Under the pieces are notes generated by a model. That model was not told the origin of the DNA, ran no database searches, and saw only the letters and a list, made by a program, of their open reading frames with translations. Shown here in pieces: positions 8,634 to 17,226 of a stretch of DNA of 64,000 nucleotides. The position numbers and the translations under genes are program-made. This DNA comes from Massilia sp. Root351 (GTDB lineage Bacteria; Pseudomonadota; Gammaproteobacteria; Burkholderiales; Burkholderiaceae_D). Within the stretch, counting starts at the first letter, position 1; every line of letters begins with the position of its first letter. The stretch lies in contig NZ_LMDJ01000001.1 of assembly GCF_001425045.1 (NCBI RefSeq), forward strand, positions 745,859 through 809,858. Reading direction: 5' to 3'.

Positions 8634-10718
8634 TTAATACTTCCAGGTCAGCGTGGCGCTCGCGTTGCGCGGCGCCGCGTAGTAGCCCTGGCTCCAGTAC
8701 AGGCTGGTCAGGTACTTCTTGTCCGCCACGTTGGCAACGTTCAGGCGCAGGCTGAGCTGGTTGCTCAATTCGTACTGCGCCATCAGCCCCAGCACGGCAT
8801 AGCCGCCCTGGCGGATCACGATGGCGTCCGCCTCGTCGCGGTGGGTGCCGTCCTGCCAGCTGGCGGTGGCGCCCACTTTCAACGCCGGCAGCGCCGGCAC
8901 CTGGTACGTGGCGGACATGCGCAGGGTGCGGCGCGGCAGGTAGGTTTTGGCCGCCTTGCCGGCCGCATCCTCGATCGACATCACCGTGAAGCCGGCGGTC
9001 GCCTGCAGGCCGCGCGCCAGTTCGCCGGACAGGTCGAATTCCACGCCCTGCGATTCGGCGTCCACCCCACGGTGGTAAGCCTTCGGACCGACGTAGCCGG
9101 CCTGCTCGGCGGTATTCTGCTGCCTGGTCTTGAAGACCGAAGCGGCGGCGCTCAGGCGTTTGTCGAACCATTCGCTCTTCAAACCCAGTTCCGCCGTCTT
9201 GCCGCGCATCGGGTCCAGGGTCTGGCCGTCGATATCGGTCTCGCTTTGTGGATTGAAAATCTCCGTGTAGCTGCCGTAGGCCGACAGATTGGGCGTCAGG
9301 TCCACCACCAGGCCCGCGTAGGGCGTGCTCTTGCTGGCCGATTTGAAGCGGCTAAGGCCGTAGGCGGTGCCCGCGCTGTCGGCCTTGGTGCGGCTGATGC
9401 CGCCCACCAGCTTCACATTGTCGGCCAGGTTGAAGCGCGCCGCCATGAACACGCCCTTGCGCTTGTCCTGGTACGAGCTGCCGTCGATGGCGGCGTCCCA
9501 CGACGGTTCGGGATAGGCGCCGTGCCAGTCCGGCAGCGCGGGCAATGCCGTGCCGATGCCTTGGCCGTAGTGCGAGATGTCGTCGATGCTGGACTTGGAC
9601 CAGTTGCCGCCGACACTCAGCTCGTGCTGGCGGCCGCCGAGACTGAACTGGCCGCCGGCGCTGGCGTTGAGCAGGGTCTGCTTGTTGTCCGAATCGTACA
9701 GCGAGGGATAGGCGTACAGGCCGAGGCCGGTGCCGCGCTCGGGCAGGCCGTACACGTAGAACAGTTTGCCGCGCTGGATGGCGGTGTTGCGCGACAGCGT
9801 GGCCTGCGCGTGCCAGCCGTTGCCGAACTGGTGCACCAGTTCGGCGAAGCTGCGCTTGTCGCCGGTCTTGTTGCGCGCCCAGCTGGTGGAAGTGCTGGTG
9901 CCGCTGCCGAAGTCTACCGGGGTGCCGTCGCTGTAGGTCAGCGGCAGCGCGCCCCACAGGCCGCCGCGTGTTTTCTGGCGCTGGTCCGTGTGGCCGGCAG
10001 TGAGCGTGGTGCCGGACGCGAGGCGCGCTTCCACGATCGCGTACAGCACATTGCGGTCCTTGCTGTAGCGGTCCAGGTAGGAGTCGCCCTCGTCGTGCAC
10101 GGCGATCACGCGCGCGGTCACGGTGCCGGCCGCGTTGAGCGCACCGGACAGGTCGCCCTGCACGCGGCGCTGATTCCACGAGCCGATGGTGGCCGAGGCC
10201 GACGCCTGCGTGCTGGCGGTGGGGCGCTTGCGGATGAAGTTGACCGTGGCGGACGGGTTGCCGGTGCCGGACATCAGGCCGTTGGCGCCGCGCACGATGT
10301 CGATGCGCTCGTACAGCGCGGTGTCGATGTCGCCGCCCACGTTGCCGAACACGAAGGGGACGCCGACGCCGTCGTACTGGAAATTGGTGATGTCGAAGCC
10401 GCGCGCGGTGTAGTAGGTGCGGTCGGTTTCGATCTTCTCCACCGTGACGCCGGGGGTGTTTTGCAGCACGTCGCTGATGGTGTTGAGCTGGAAGTCGTCC
10501 ATGCGCGCGCGCGTGACTACCGACACCGATTGCGGGGTGTCGCGCAGCGACAGCTCAAGGCCGGTGGAGGACGCGCTCTTGCGGGCGGCATAGCTGTCAC
10601 TGCTGTCGCTGTCGCCCTTGATGACGACGGTCGGCATGATGGCCTCGTCGGCGGCCTGGGCGTGCAGGCAGGTGAGGGCGGCGGCGATGGCGAGGCAGTG
10701 CAGGCGTGGAACGGACAT
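8634..10718 (-). CDS. TonB-dependent siderophore receptor
   Basis: Outer-membrane receptor of 694 residues. It has a signal peptide (about residues 1-22), a TonB box-like stretch MPTVVIKG shortly after it, a plug domain (about 45-170, with LRDTPQSVSVV and RGANGLMSGTGNPSATVNFIRKRP, typical of ferric-siderophore receptors) and a 22-strand barrel ending in an aromatic residue (LTWKY). There is no N-terminal STN signalling domain, so it is a plain transporter rather than a FecA/FpvA signal receptor. A Fur-like box lies 23 bases upstream. No siderophore biosynthesis genes are nearby, so it probably takes up a ferric xenosiderophore. Confidence 0.92.
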   Translation of the reverse strand: MSVPRLHCLAIAAALTCLHAQAADEAIMPTVVIKGDSDSSDSYAARKSASSTGLELSLRDTPQSVSVVTRARMDDFQLNTISDVLQNTPGVTVEKIETDRTYYTARGFDITNFQYDGVGVPFVFGNVGGDIDTALYERIDIVRGANGLMSGTGNPSATVNFIRKRPTASTQASASATIGSWNQRRVQGDLSGALNAAGTVTARVIAVHDEGDSYLDRYSKDRNVLYAIVEARLASGTTLTAGHTDQRQKTRGGLWGALPLTYSDGTPVDFGSGTSTSTSWARNKTGDKRSFAELVHQFGNGWHAQATLSRNTAIQRGKLFYVYGLPERGTGLGLYAYPSLYDSDNKQTLLNASAGGQFSLGGRQHELSVGGNWSKSSIDDISHYGQGIGTALPALPDWHGAYPEPSWDAAIDGSSYQDKRKGVFMAARFNLADNVKLVGGISRTKADSAGTAYGLSRFKSASKSTPYAGLVVDLTPNLSAYGSYTEIFNPQSETDIDGQTLDPMRGKTAELGLKSEWFDKRLSAAASVFKTRQQNTAEQAGYVGPKAYHRGVDAESQGVEFDLSGELARGLQATAGFTVMSIEDAAGKAAKTYLPRRTLRMSATYQVPALPALKVGATASWQDGTHRDEADAIVIRQGGYAVLGLMAQYELSNQLSLRLNVANVADKKYLTSLYWSQGYYAAPRNASATLTWKY

Positions 10719-10740
10719 GGCTTCTTTCTATAAATGCAAA

Positions 10741-10755
10741 TGATAATGATTCGCA
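10741..10755 (-). promoter_or_regulatory. Fur-box-like site upstream of the TonB receptor
   Basis: TGATAATGATTCGCA matches the 7-1-7 Fur consensus (TGATAAT-n-ATTATCA) at 12 of the 14 arm positions; the first arm is perfect. It lies 23 bases before the receptor start, in an AT-rich patch, which fits iron repression of the receptor. Confidence 0.7.
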
Positions 10756-10810
10756 ATTATATCAAGAAAAGGGGAAGCGGACTTCCCAAGTTGTCTGCCC
10801 CCTGGCTGGC

Positions 10811-12565
10811 CTAGTGCCCCTTTTTCTGCACCAGCGCGCTGCCCACGCCGTGGCGCTTGCCCTCGCTGGCGGCGGTCACGGTGCCGTCGGCATTGAACAG
10901 CAGCGCGTTGGCCGCGCCGATTTCGTGCGCGGCGGCGCTCCATTGCTGGCCGTATTTTTCCAGCGACCGGGCGGCGTCGCTGCCGCCGAAGCCCGGCTCG
11001 ATGTCGGTCATGGCGTTGTTGCGCTGGGACAGGCGCGGCGCGTCCAGCGCCTGGTCCATGCCCATGCCCAGGTCGATGTGGTTGACGATGGTTTGCAGCA
11101 CCGTGGTGATGATGGTGGAGCCGCCCGGGCTGCCGATCGAGAACGCCGGCTTGCCGTTGCGGAACGCCAGCGTGGGCGACATGCTGCTGCGCGGGCGCTT
11201 GCCTGCTTCCGGCACGTTGGGATGCGGGCCGCTGAAGTCGAAGTCCGTCATCTCGTTATTGAGCAGGAAGCCGTAGCCCGGCACGGTGATGCCGCTACCG
11301 CCCCAGGATTCGATGGTGAAGGTGTAGGAGACGATGTTGCCCTCCTTGTCCGACACGGTCAGGTGCGTGGTGTGCGCGCCCTCGGCCAGCAGCTTGGCGT
11401 TGGCCGGGCGCAGCGGCACGCTCTGGTCGTTCTGGAACGGGTAGGGATCGCCCGCGTCGGCGTGCGCCGCGGCCCGCTGGGGATTGATCAGTTCGCGCCG
11501 CCGCGCGGCGTAGTCTTTGCTCAGCAGGCCCTGCACCGGCGCCTCCAGGTACTCGGGGTCGGCCAGGTAGGCGTTGCGGTCGGCGAAGGCGAGGCGGCTG
11601 GCTTCCAGGTACAAGTGCTCCACCTTGTCGCGCGGCATGGACCTCAGGTCGTAGCCTTCCAGGATATTGAGCGCCTCGGCCACCGCCACGCCACCGCTGC
11701 TGGGCAGTGGCATGCCGTAGATGTCGTAGCCGCGATAGGTCGAGCGCAGCGGCTGGCGGATCCGGGCTTCATAGTTGGCCAGGTCGGCCATGGTCATGGC
11801 GCCGGCCCGGACCTTGCCGCCAGGCTGGTTGACGGTGTCGACGATGGCGCGTGCGATCTTGCCTTCATAAAACACCTTGATGCCGCCCGCCGCCAGTTCG
11901 CGGTAGGCCCTGGCCAGGTCCGGGTTGCGCAGCAGGCTGCCCGCCGGCAGCGCCTTGCCGTCCTTCAAGTAGAGCTTGGCCGTGGCGGGGAACAGCTGGA
12001 ACTTGCTCTGGTTGGACGCCACCAGGCTGGAGAAATTGGCGTTTACCCGGAAGCCGTCCGCCGCCACCTTGATGGCCGGCTGCAGCACCTTCTTCAGCGG
12101 CATGGAGCCGTAGCGCTCCAGCGCCTCGTGCCAGCCGCGCACCGTGCCCGGCACGCCGACCGACATGCCGCTGGCCAGGGTCTGTTCGAAGTCGAGCGGC
12201 TTGCCGTCCTGCTGGAATATGGTGGGCTGGAAATTGGCCGGCGCCGTTTCGCGGTGGTCGATGGTGATGACGCGCTTGTCCCTGGCCAGGTAAATCATCA
12301 TGAAGCCGCCGCCGCCGATGCCGCAGCTGAACGGATCGGTCACGCCCAGCGTGGCCGCCGCCGCAACCGCCGCGTCGACCGCGTTGCCGCCCTGGTTGAG
12401 GATGGCCAGGGCCGACTGGCTGGCCTGTTCGCTGATGGTGGCGACGGCGCCGCCGGTGCCGGTGGCGACCGGGCCCTTGGCCCAGACGGGCGGGGCCATG
12501 GCGGCGCTGATGATGATGGTGGAAACAAGCAGGGAAGGGAGGGCGCGGCGGGCTGGTGAAGTCAT
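10811..12565 (-). CDS. ggt: Gamma-glutamyltransferase
   Basis: Periplasmic N-terminal nucleophile enzyme that hydrolyses or transfers the gamma-glutamyl group of glutathione. It has 584 residues with a signal peptide (to about residue 29, ending VWA). The precursor cleaves itself before the second Thr of the TTH motif (Thr400), giving large and small subunits. The substrate-binding GxGxP-like stretches SSGGVAVAE and SIGSPGGSTI are present, and the SSM segment (RPRSSMSPT) fits the oxyanion region. The ATG at 12565 was preferred over a TTG seven codons upstream because it directly precedes the signal peptide. It is probably transcribed alone. Confidence 0.92.
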   Translation of the reverse strand: MTSPARRALPSLLVSTIIISAAMAPPVWAKGPVATGTGGAVATISEQASQSALAILNQGGNAVDAAVAAAATLGVTDPFSCGIGGGGFMMIYLARDKRVITIDHRETAPANFQPTIFQQDGKPLDFEQTLASGMSVGVPGTVRGWHEALERYGSMPLKKVLQPAIKVAADGFRVNANFSSLVASNQSKFQLFPATAKLYLKDGKALPAGSLLRNPDLARAYRELAAGGIKVFYEGKIARAIVDTVNQPGGKVRAGAMTMADLANYEARIRQPLRSTYRGYDIYGMPLPSSGGVAVAEALNILEGYDLRSMPRDKVEHLYLEASRLAFADRNAYLADPEYLEAPVQGLLSKDYAARRRELINPQRAAAHADAGDPYPFQNDQSVPLRPANAKLLAEGAHTTHLTVSDKEGNIVSYTFTIESWGGSGITVPGYGFLLNNEMTDFDFSGPHPNVPEAGKRPRSSMSPTLAFRNGKPAFSIGSPGGSTIITTVLQTIVNHIDLGMGMDQALDAPRLSQRNNAMTDIEPGFGGSDAARSLEKYGQQWSAAAHEIGAANALLFNADGTVTAASEGKRHGVGSALVQKKGH

Positions 12566-12596
12566 GGGCACTCTTATCGGTAGCAAGGCTTGGGGG

Positions 12597-13037
12597 CTAG
12601 GAAATATCCACCCGCAAGCTTACCCGATAAGTTGGCGCAGGAGCATGGACTGCGGGCGGGTCCGGCGGTTCCAGGCCGGTCAGCGTAAAGCGCAGGCCTT
12701 GCTGGGTTGCGGTATTGCTACCGCCCGGCATCTTCTCGGCCAGTACGAAGTTGCTGGCGTTACCATTGTTGGTCAGCACAAAGCTGTAGCTGATATACCC
12801 CTCCCACACGCACACGGCGCCGGTCTTGCAGCGGCTGTCGTTGACGCGTTCCAGTTTCAGCGTGGCGGTGGGCGTCAGCGCCACGCTCTGGCCCGCCGTC
12901 AAGGTATAGGTGGCGCTTTTGCGCTTGGGCGCCGGCGGTGTCTCGCTCCCGCCGCCGTTCTGCGCCACCACGCTGCACGCGGCAACGATGCCGAAGCCGG
13001 CGAAGCAGGTAAGAAGGCTGATGATTCTGAGCTGCAT
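12597..13037 (-). CDS. Small putative lipoprotein, unknown function
   Basis: A 146-residue protein with a hydrophobic N-terminus ending in the lipobox-like VAAC (Cys21), so it is probably lipidated. The mature part has a Gly/Ser/Pro linker, then a beta-rich domain with two cysteines (RCKTGAVCVWEG) that may form a disulfide. The CVWEG motif is seen in small secreted bacterial proteins without known role. It lies 31 bases upstream of ggt on the same strand and might be co-transcribed. Function not recognised. Confidence 0.65.
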   Translation of the reverse strand: MQLRIISLLTCFAGFGIVAACSVVAQNGGGSETPPAPKRKSATYTLTAGQSVALTPTATLKLERVNDSRCKTGAVCVWEGYISYSFVLTNNGNASNFVLAEKMPGGSNTATQQGLRFTLTGLEPPDPPAVHAPAPTYRVSLRVDIS

Positions 13038-13115
13038 ATTCGTTCTCCTGTCTGGATCAAAATATTAGCTAAAACACATCAATTGCGGCGCACGCTTGCC
13101 CGAATGAAAGACAAA

Positions 13116-13148
13116 GGGTCAGGGTTAATGATTAATTAACCCTGACCC
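13116..13148 (-). terminator. Hairpin after rpoH, likely terminator
   Basis: GGGTCAGGGTTAAT and its exact reverse complement (14-base-pair stem, 5-base loop GATTA) lie 23 bases beyond the rpoH stop. On the minus strand the stem is followed by TTTGTCTTT, so it can act as an intrinsic terminator. The GGGTC core also recalls the palindromes near lpxC. Confidence 0.6.
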
Positions 13149-13170
13149 CATTTGTCGGTAAAGCAATTGC

Positions 13171-14076
13171 TTACACGTAGGCGGCGAGCGCGCCTTTCAT
13201 TTTTTTCAACGCGGCCGACTCGATCTGGCGGATGCGCTCAGCCGAGACGCCGAACTCGTCGGCCAGCGTGTGCAGCGTGGCGCCGGAGCCGTCGTCGTTG
13301 GCCAGCCAGCGCGCTTCGACGATGCGGCGCGAACGCGGGTCGAGCTTGCCCAGCGCCGTTTCCAGGCCTTCGGAATGCAGGCGCGTCACTTGCTCGGCTT
13401 CCAGCACGCGGGTCGGCTCGCTTTGCTCGGAGGACAGGTAGGCGATGGGCGCGAACTTGTCGTCTTCGTCGTCGGTCGGCGATTCCAGCGCGATGTCGCG
13501 GCCGCTCAGGCGCGTTTCCATCTCGATCACTTCTTCGCGCTTGACGTCCAGCAGCTTGGCCAGCTGGTCGATCTGCGTGGGCGACATGGCGTCCAGGCCG
13601 GTCTTGTGGCTGCGCAGGTTGAAGAACAGCTTGCGCTGGGCCTTGGTGGTGGCCACTTTGACCAGGCGCCAGTTCTTCAGGATGTACTCGTGGATTTCCG
13701 CCTTGATCCAGTGCATCGCGTAGGACACCAGGCGCACGCCCTGGTCGGCGTCGAAACGCTTGACGGCTTTCATCAGGCCGATATTGCCTTCCTGGATCAG
13801 GTCGGCGTGCGGCAGGCCGTAGCCCAGATAGCCGCGCGCGATCGACACCACCAGGCGCAGGTGCGACAGCACCAGCTCCTGCGCGGCGCCCAGGTCGTTG
13901 TTTTCCTTGAGGCTGCGGCCGAGGCGCTTCTCGTCTTCAGGCGTGAGCATAGGCAGGCGGTTCACCGCCGAAATGTAGGCGTCCAGGTTGCCCAGGTTGC
14001 CAGTGAATCCCAGTCCCAGTGCCATGGCATTCTTATTGGCTGGTACCAATGCGGCAGGTGCGGTCATCATAGTCAT
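13171..14076 (-). CDS. rpoH: RNA polymerase sigma factor RpoH (sigma-32)
   Basis: Heat-shock sigma factor of 301 residues. Region 2 is around residues 55-130 (RLVVSIARGYLGYGLPHADLIQ... core), the RpoH box QRKLFFNL at 147-154 is diagnostic, and region 4.2 ends the protein (LADEFGVSAERIRQIE). It directs polymerase to chaperone and protease promoters. It lies downstream of ftsYEX in the order known from enterobacteria, but has its own promoter: a CIRCE operator overlaps the -35/-10 region about 120 bases upstream. This adds HrcA repression to the usual RpoH control. Confidence 0.95.
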   Translation of the reverse strand: MTMMTAPAALVPANKNAMALGLGFTGNLGNLDAYISAVNRLPMLTPEDEKRLGRSLKENNDLGAAQELVLSHLRLVVSIARGYLGYGLPHADLIQEGNIGLMKAVKRFDADQGVRLVSYAMHWIKAEIHEYILKNWRLVKVATTKAQRKLFFNLRSHKTGLDAMSPTQIDQLAKLLDVKREEVIEMETRLSGRDIALESPTDDEDDKFAPIAYLSSEQSEPTRVLEAEQVTRLHSEGLETALGKLDPRSRRIVEARWLANDDGSGATLHTLADEFGVSAERIRQIESAALKKMKGALAAYV

Positions 14077-14414
14077 TTTTGTTTCCTCGCTCGTCGAACA
14101 CGGAATGTTTCGGATTCTTGCATCTTGCTGGATACGTCTTAAACTCAGCTTAATCTTGCTCTAATGCATGAGTTAAGGTATCAGTTGGACCTATATTAGC
14201 ACTCTCAATCGGTGAGTGCCAATCGCCAGTTGCAATGCCCCTGATAGTGGTAATGCTATGGAGCGATTCTATTCGATGGTTTTTGACAAAGGCGCGGCAA
14301 ACCGCCTTGTGTTTGCGAAACGTCAATACGGACAGGATAGCGGGGGGAGGCGGCGCGGACTGTGCGTGAACGCACTTTGGGCGGGTGAGCGCAGCGCGCG
14401 TAACCCGCCGCAGC
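14077..14414. other. Intergenic region between rpoH and ftsX
   Basis: 338 bases without a gene. The rpoH-proximal part holds the CIRCE/promoter described separately and a roughly 115-base 5' leader. The ftsX-proximal part is GC-rich and has a weak stem GGCGGGT/ACCCGCC near 14380-14410 that could end the ftsYEX message; no T-run follows, so that is uncertain. Nothing else was recognised. Confidence 0.6.
14193..14222 (-). promoter_or_regulatory. rpoH promoter overlapped by a CIRCE (HrcA) operator
   Basis: TTAGCACTC (14196-14204), nine bases, then GAGTGCCAA (14214-14222) match the CIRCE consensus TTAGCACTC-N9-GAGTGCTAA with one mismatch. On the minus strand TTGGCA (-35, 14222-14217) and TAATAT (-10, 14198-14193) are 18 bases apart and point to rpoH, so the operator covers the promoter. 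HrcA is the known CIRCE repressor. Confidence 0.82.
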
Positions 14415-15329
14415 TCAGTTCAGGCGGGCCAGGTGGCGCTGCACCGACAGCACCGCGCCGGTCAGGCCGAGTATGGCGGACACGGCCAGCAGGGCGGCCA
14501 TCGGCAGCGGCTCGAGCGCGGCCAGCTGGAATTCGGACGCGTACAGGCGGGCGAACTCGGCAATAGCCTTGTTCAACGGCTGCAGCGCCAGCGCCACCGC
14601 GCCCAGCGCCACGCCGCCGGCGCACAGGCCCAGCAGCGCGCCGGTGTAGTAGAACGGACGGTGGATGAAGGTGTCGGTGGCGCCGATCAGCTTGGACACC
14701 AGGATTTCCTCGCGCTGCGTCAGCACCTGCAGGCGGATGGTGTTGAACACCACCGCCACCACCACGGTGCCCAGCGTGGCCGCCAGCAGCAGCAGGGCCA
14801 GCTTGAGGACGCCGATCAGCGCGGCCAGGCGCTTGACCCAGGCCGAGTCGATCTGCACCGTGTCCACGCCGGGCAGGGCGCGCATCTGTTCGGCCAGCAG
14901 GTCCACGTCCAGCCCGGCCGCCGCGCTGCGGAAGGCGTCCAGCTTGACGATGTAGCTGTCCGGCAGCGGATTTTCGCCCAGGGTGGCGATCACGTCCGAC
15001 AGGCCGCTCTTGCCTTTCAGGTTGTCCAGCGCCTTTTCGCGCGGCACGAAGATGATCTTGGCGTCCTTCATCAGTTCGCGCAGCGGCGTGGCCAGCGCGG
15101 CCGATTGCTCGCGCGCCACGTCCTGCTTCATGAACAGGCTGATTTCCGGATCGACCGACATCTGTTCGGACAGCGGGCGCACATTGTCCAGCAGGGTCAG
15201 CCCCATGAAGGGCAGCGCCAGGGCGATGGCCACCACCAGGATGTTGAACAGGAAACTGCCGGGCGCCTTGCGCAGGTGCACCAGCGCGGCGCCCAGCGCG
15301 AAGCCGTGTTGACGGAACCAGCTGCTCAT
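14415..15329 (-). CDS. ftsX: Cell division protein FtsX
   Basis: Inner-membrane protein of 304 residues, partner of FtsE in the complex that activates septal amidases through EnvC-type factors. There is one N-terminal helix (about 27-48), a periplasmic domain (about 50-170), and three C-terminal helices (about 172-195, 222-247, 275-297). Length fits the family. The ATG overlaps the ftsE stop by four bases, so translation is coupled. Confidence 0.93.
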   Translation of the reverse strand: MSSWFRQHGFALGAALVHLRKAPGSFLFNILVVAIALALPFMGLTLLDNVRPLSEQMSVDPEISLFMKQDVAREQSAALATPLRELMKDAKIIFVPREKALDNLKGKSGLSDVIATLGENPLPDSYIVKLDAFRSAAAGLDVDLLAEQMRALPGVDTVQIDSAWVKRLAALIGVLKLALLLLAATLGTVVVAVVFNTIRLQVLTQREEILVSKLIGATDTFIHRPFYYTGALLGLCAGGVALGAVALALQPLNKAIAEFARLYASEFQLAALEPLPMAALLAVSAILGLTGAVLSVQRHLARLN

Positions 15330-16009
15330 GCTGCCACCTCCTGCGCCGTGGCGGCGTCGATGCTTTGCAGCTGGCCCTGTTTCAAATGGATTACGCGCGC
15401 CGCGCCGGCCAGCACCTGGTCGTCGTGGGTGGAAATCAGGCAGGTCACGCCCACCGAGTGGAAGGCGCGCAGCGCGTCCAGCACGCGGTCGGCGCTGGCG
15501 CGGTCCAGGTTGGCGGTCGGCTCGTCGGCCAGGATGATTTGCGGGCGGTTGACAATGGCGCGCGCGATCGAGACGCGCTGCTGTTCGCCGCCGGACAGGG
15601 CCAGCGGCGAGGCGTTGGCGCGCTCGCCCAGGCCCACCTTGTCGAGTGCGGCGCGGGCGCGCTGCTCGGCTTGGGCGCGCGGCTGGCCGGTCACCATCAG
15701 CGGCATCATCACGTTGGCGAGGATGGAGCGGTCGGTCAGCAGGCGCTGTTCCTGGAAGATCAGGCCCAGGTTGCGGCGTAGAAAGGGCACGCCGGCCGGC
15801 TTCAGCTTGCCGATGTCCTGGCCGTTGACGATCACCTTGCCCGAGCTGGGGCGCTCCATGGCGGCGATCATCTTGAGCAGGGTGGACTTGCCGGCGCCGG
15901 ACGGGCCGGCCAGGAACACCAGTTCGCCCTTGTCGACGGTGAGCGAGACGTCGCGCAAGGCGGTGGCGTCGGCCGAGTATTGTTTGCTAACGTGCTGGAA
16001 TTCAATCAT
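15326..16009 (-). CDS. ftsE: Cell division ATP-binding protein FtsE
   Basis: ABC ATPase of 227 residues that drives FtsX. Walker A GPSGAGKST is at residues 35-43, the signature LSGGEQQRV follows near 136, and Walker B is ILADEPTAN. The short length and gene order (ftsY upstream, ftsX overlapping downstream) separate it from LolD-like ATPases, which share the motifs. Confidence 0.94.
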   Translation of the reverse strand: MIEFQHVSKQYSADATALRDVSLTVDKGELVFLAGPSGAGKSTLLKMIAAMERPSSGKVIVNGQDIGKLKPAGVPFLRRNLGLIFQEQRLLTDRSILANVMMPLMVTGQPRAQAEQRARAALDKVGLGERANASPLALSGGEQQRVSIARAIVNRPQIILADEPTANLDRASADRVLDALRAFHSVGVTCLISTHDDQVLAGAARVIHLKQGQLQSIDAATAQEVAA

Positions 16010-16033
16010 GGGCGGGGGCCGTCCTCATATCGT

Positions 16034-17080
16034 TCAGCCCAGCAGGGCTTCGACAAATTCCGTGGCGTTGAAGGGCTGCAGGTCTTCGATGCGCTCGCCG
16101 ATGCCGATGAAGTACACCGGCACCGGGCGCACGCGGGCGATGGCCGCGATCACGCCGCCCTTGGCCGTGCCGTCCAGCTTGGTGATGATCAGGCCGCTCA
16201 ACTGCAGCGCGTCGTCGAAGGCTTTCACCTGCGCCAGCGCGTTCTGGCCGGTGTTGCCGTCGATCACCAGCAGGGTTTCATGCGGCGCGCCTTCCAGGCC
16301 CTTGCCCAGCACGCGCTTGACCTTTTTCAGCTCTTCCATCAGGTGCAACTGGGTCGGCAGGCGGCCGGCGGTGTCGATCATCACCACATCGATGCCCTTG
16401 GCCTTGGCCGACTGCACCGCGTCGTAGGACACGGCGGCCGGGTCGCCCGACTCTTGCGAGATGACGGTGACGTTGTTGCGCTGGCCCCACACCATCAGCT
16501 GCTCGCGCGCGGCGGCGCGGAAGGTGTCGCCGGCGGCCAGCAGCACCGACTGGCCGTGGCCCTGCATGTGCTTGGCCAGCTTGCCGATGGTGGTGGTCTT
16601 GCCGGCGCCGTTGACGCCGGAAATCATCATCACCAGCGGCTGGTGGCGGCCCAGTTCAAACGGTTTCTGCAGCGGCGCCAGCAGCTCTATCATCAGCGTT
16701 TTCAGCGCGGTCTTGACGGCGGCCGCGTCCAGCAGCTTGTCCTCCTTGACCTTGCGCTTGAGCGCGTCGAGCAGGAACTGGGTGGCGTCCACGCCGGCGT
16801 CGGCCATCAGCAGGGCCGCTTCCAGCTCGTCGTACAGGTCGTCATCGATCTTGGCGCCGACGAACAGCACCGACAGGTTGGCGGAAGTCTTGGACAGCCC
16901 GGCTTTCAGGCGGGCCATCCAGTTCGGCTTGTCCTGCTCGGCGCCGGGCGCAATCACGGGGGCGGGCGGGGCGGACGCGGTGGCCGGCGTGACGTCGGCA
17001 TGGGCTGCGGGAGCGGCTGCCTGGGGCAGGGCGGGAGGCGTGTCGGGCTGGACAGGTTTTTTCTTGAAGAAGCTAAACAT
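16034..17080 (-). CDS. ftsY: Signal recognition particle receptor FtsY
   Basis: SRP receptor GTPase of 348 residues that delivers ribosomes to the inner membrane. The N-terminus is a short basic helix (FSFFKKKP) and a Pro/Ala-rich linker in place of the long acidic A domain of E. coli. The NG domain carries GVNGAGKTTT (G1), DTAGRLPT (G3) and TKLDGTAKGG (G4/G5). It starts the ftsYEX operon, ending 24 bases before ftsE. Confidence 0.95.
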   Translation of the reverse strand: MFSFFKKKPVQPDTPPALPQAAAPAAHADVTPATASAPPAPVIAPGAEQDKPNWMARLKAGLSKTSANLSVLFVGAKIDDDLYDELEAALLMADAGVDATQFLLDALKRKVKEDKLLDAAAVKTALKTLMIELLAPLQKPFELGRHQPLVMMISGVNGAGKTTTIGKLAKHMQGHGQSVLLAAGDTFRAAAREQLMVWGQRNNVTVISQESGDPAAVSYDAVQSAKAKGIDVVMIDTAGRLPTQLHLMEELKKVKRVLGKGLEGAPHETLLVIDGNTGQNALAQVKAFDDALQLSGLIITKLDGTAKGGVIAAIARVRPVPVYFIGIGERIEDLQPFNATEFVEALLG

Positions 17081-17226
17081 TGGTGTGCGGTAGAGGGCTT
17101 CAAGCGAAGGTCCGGCGGCGCCGGACGGGGAAATCTGCCGGTATTCTACCAGAGCGCGGGCCGCCGGCCGCTGCGGGGTTGTTCGATGATTAACCGTGAG
17201 TCAACTGCGCGTGCATCAACTGCGCA

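Noticed and set aside
8841..10733. 630-codon plus frame over the TonB receptor gene
   Set aside because: Composition is biased; the minus frame has signal peptide, plug and barrel features.
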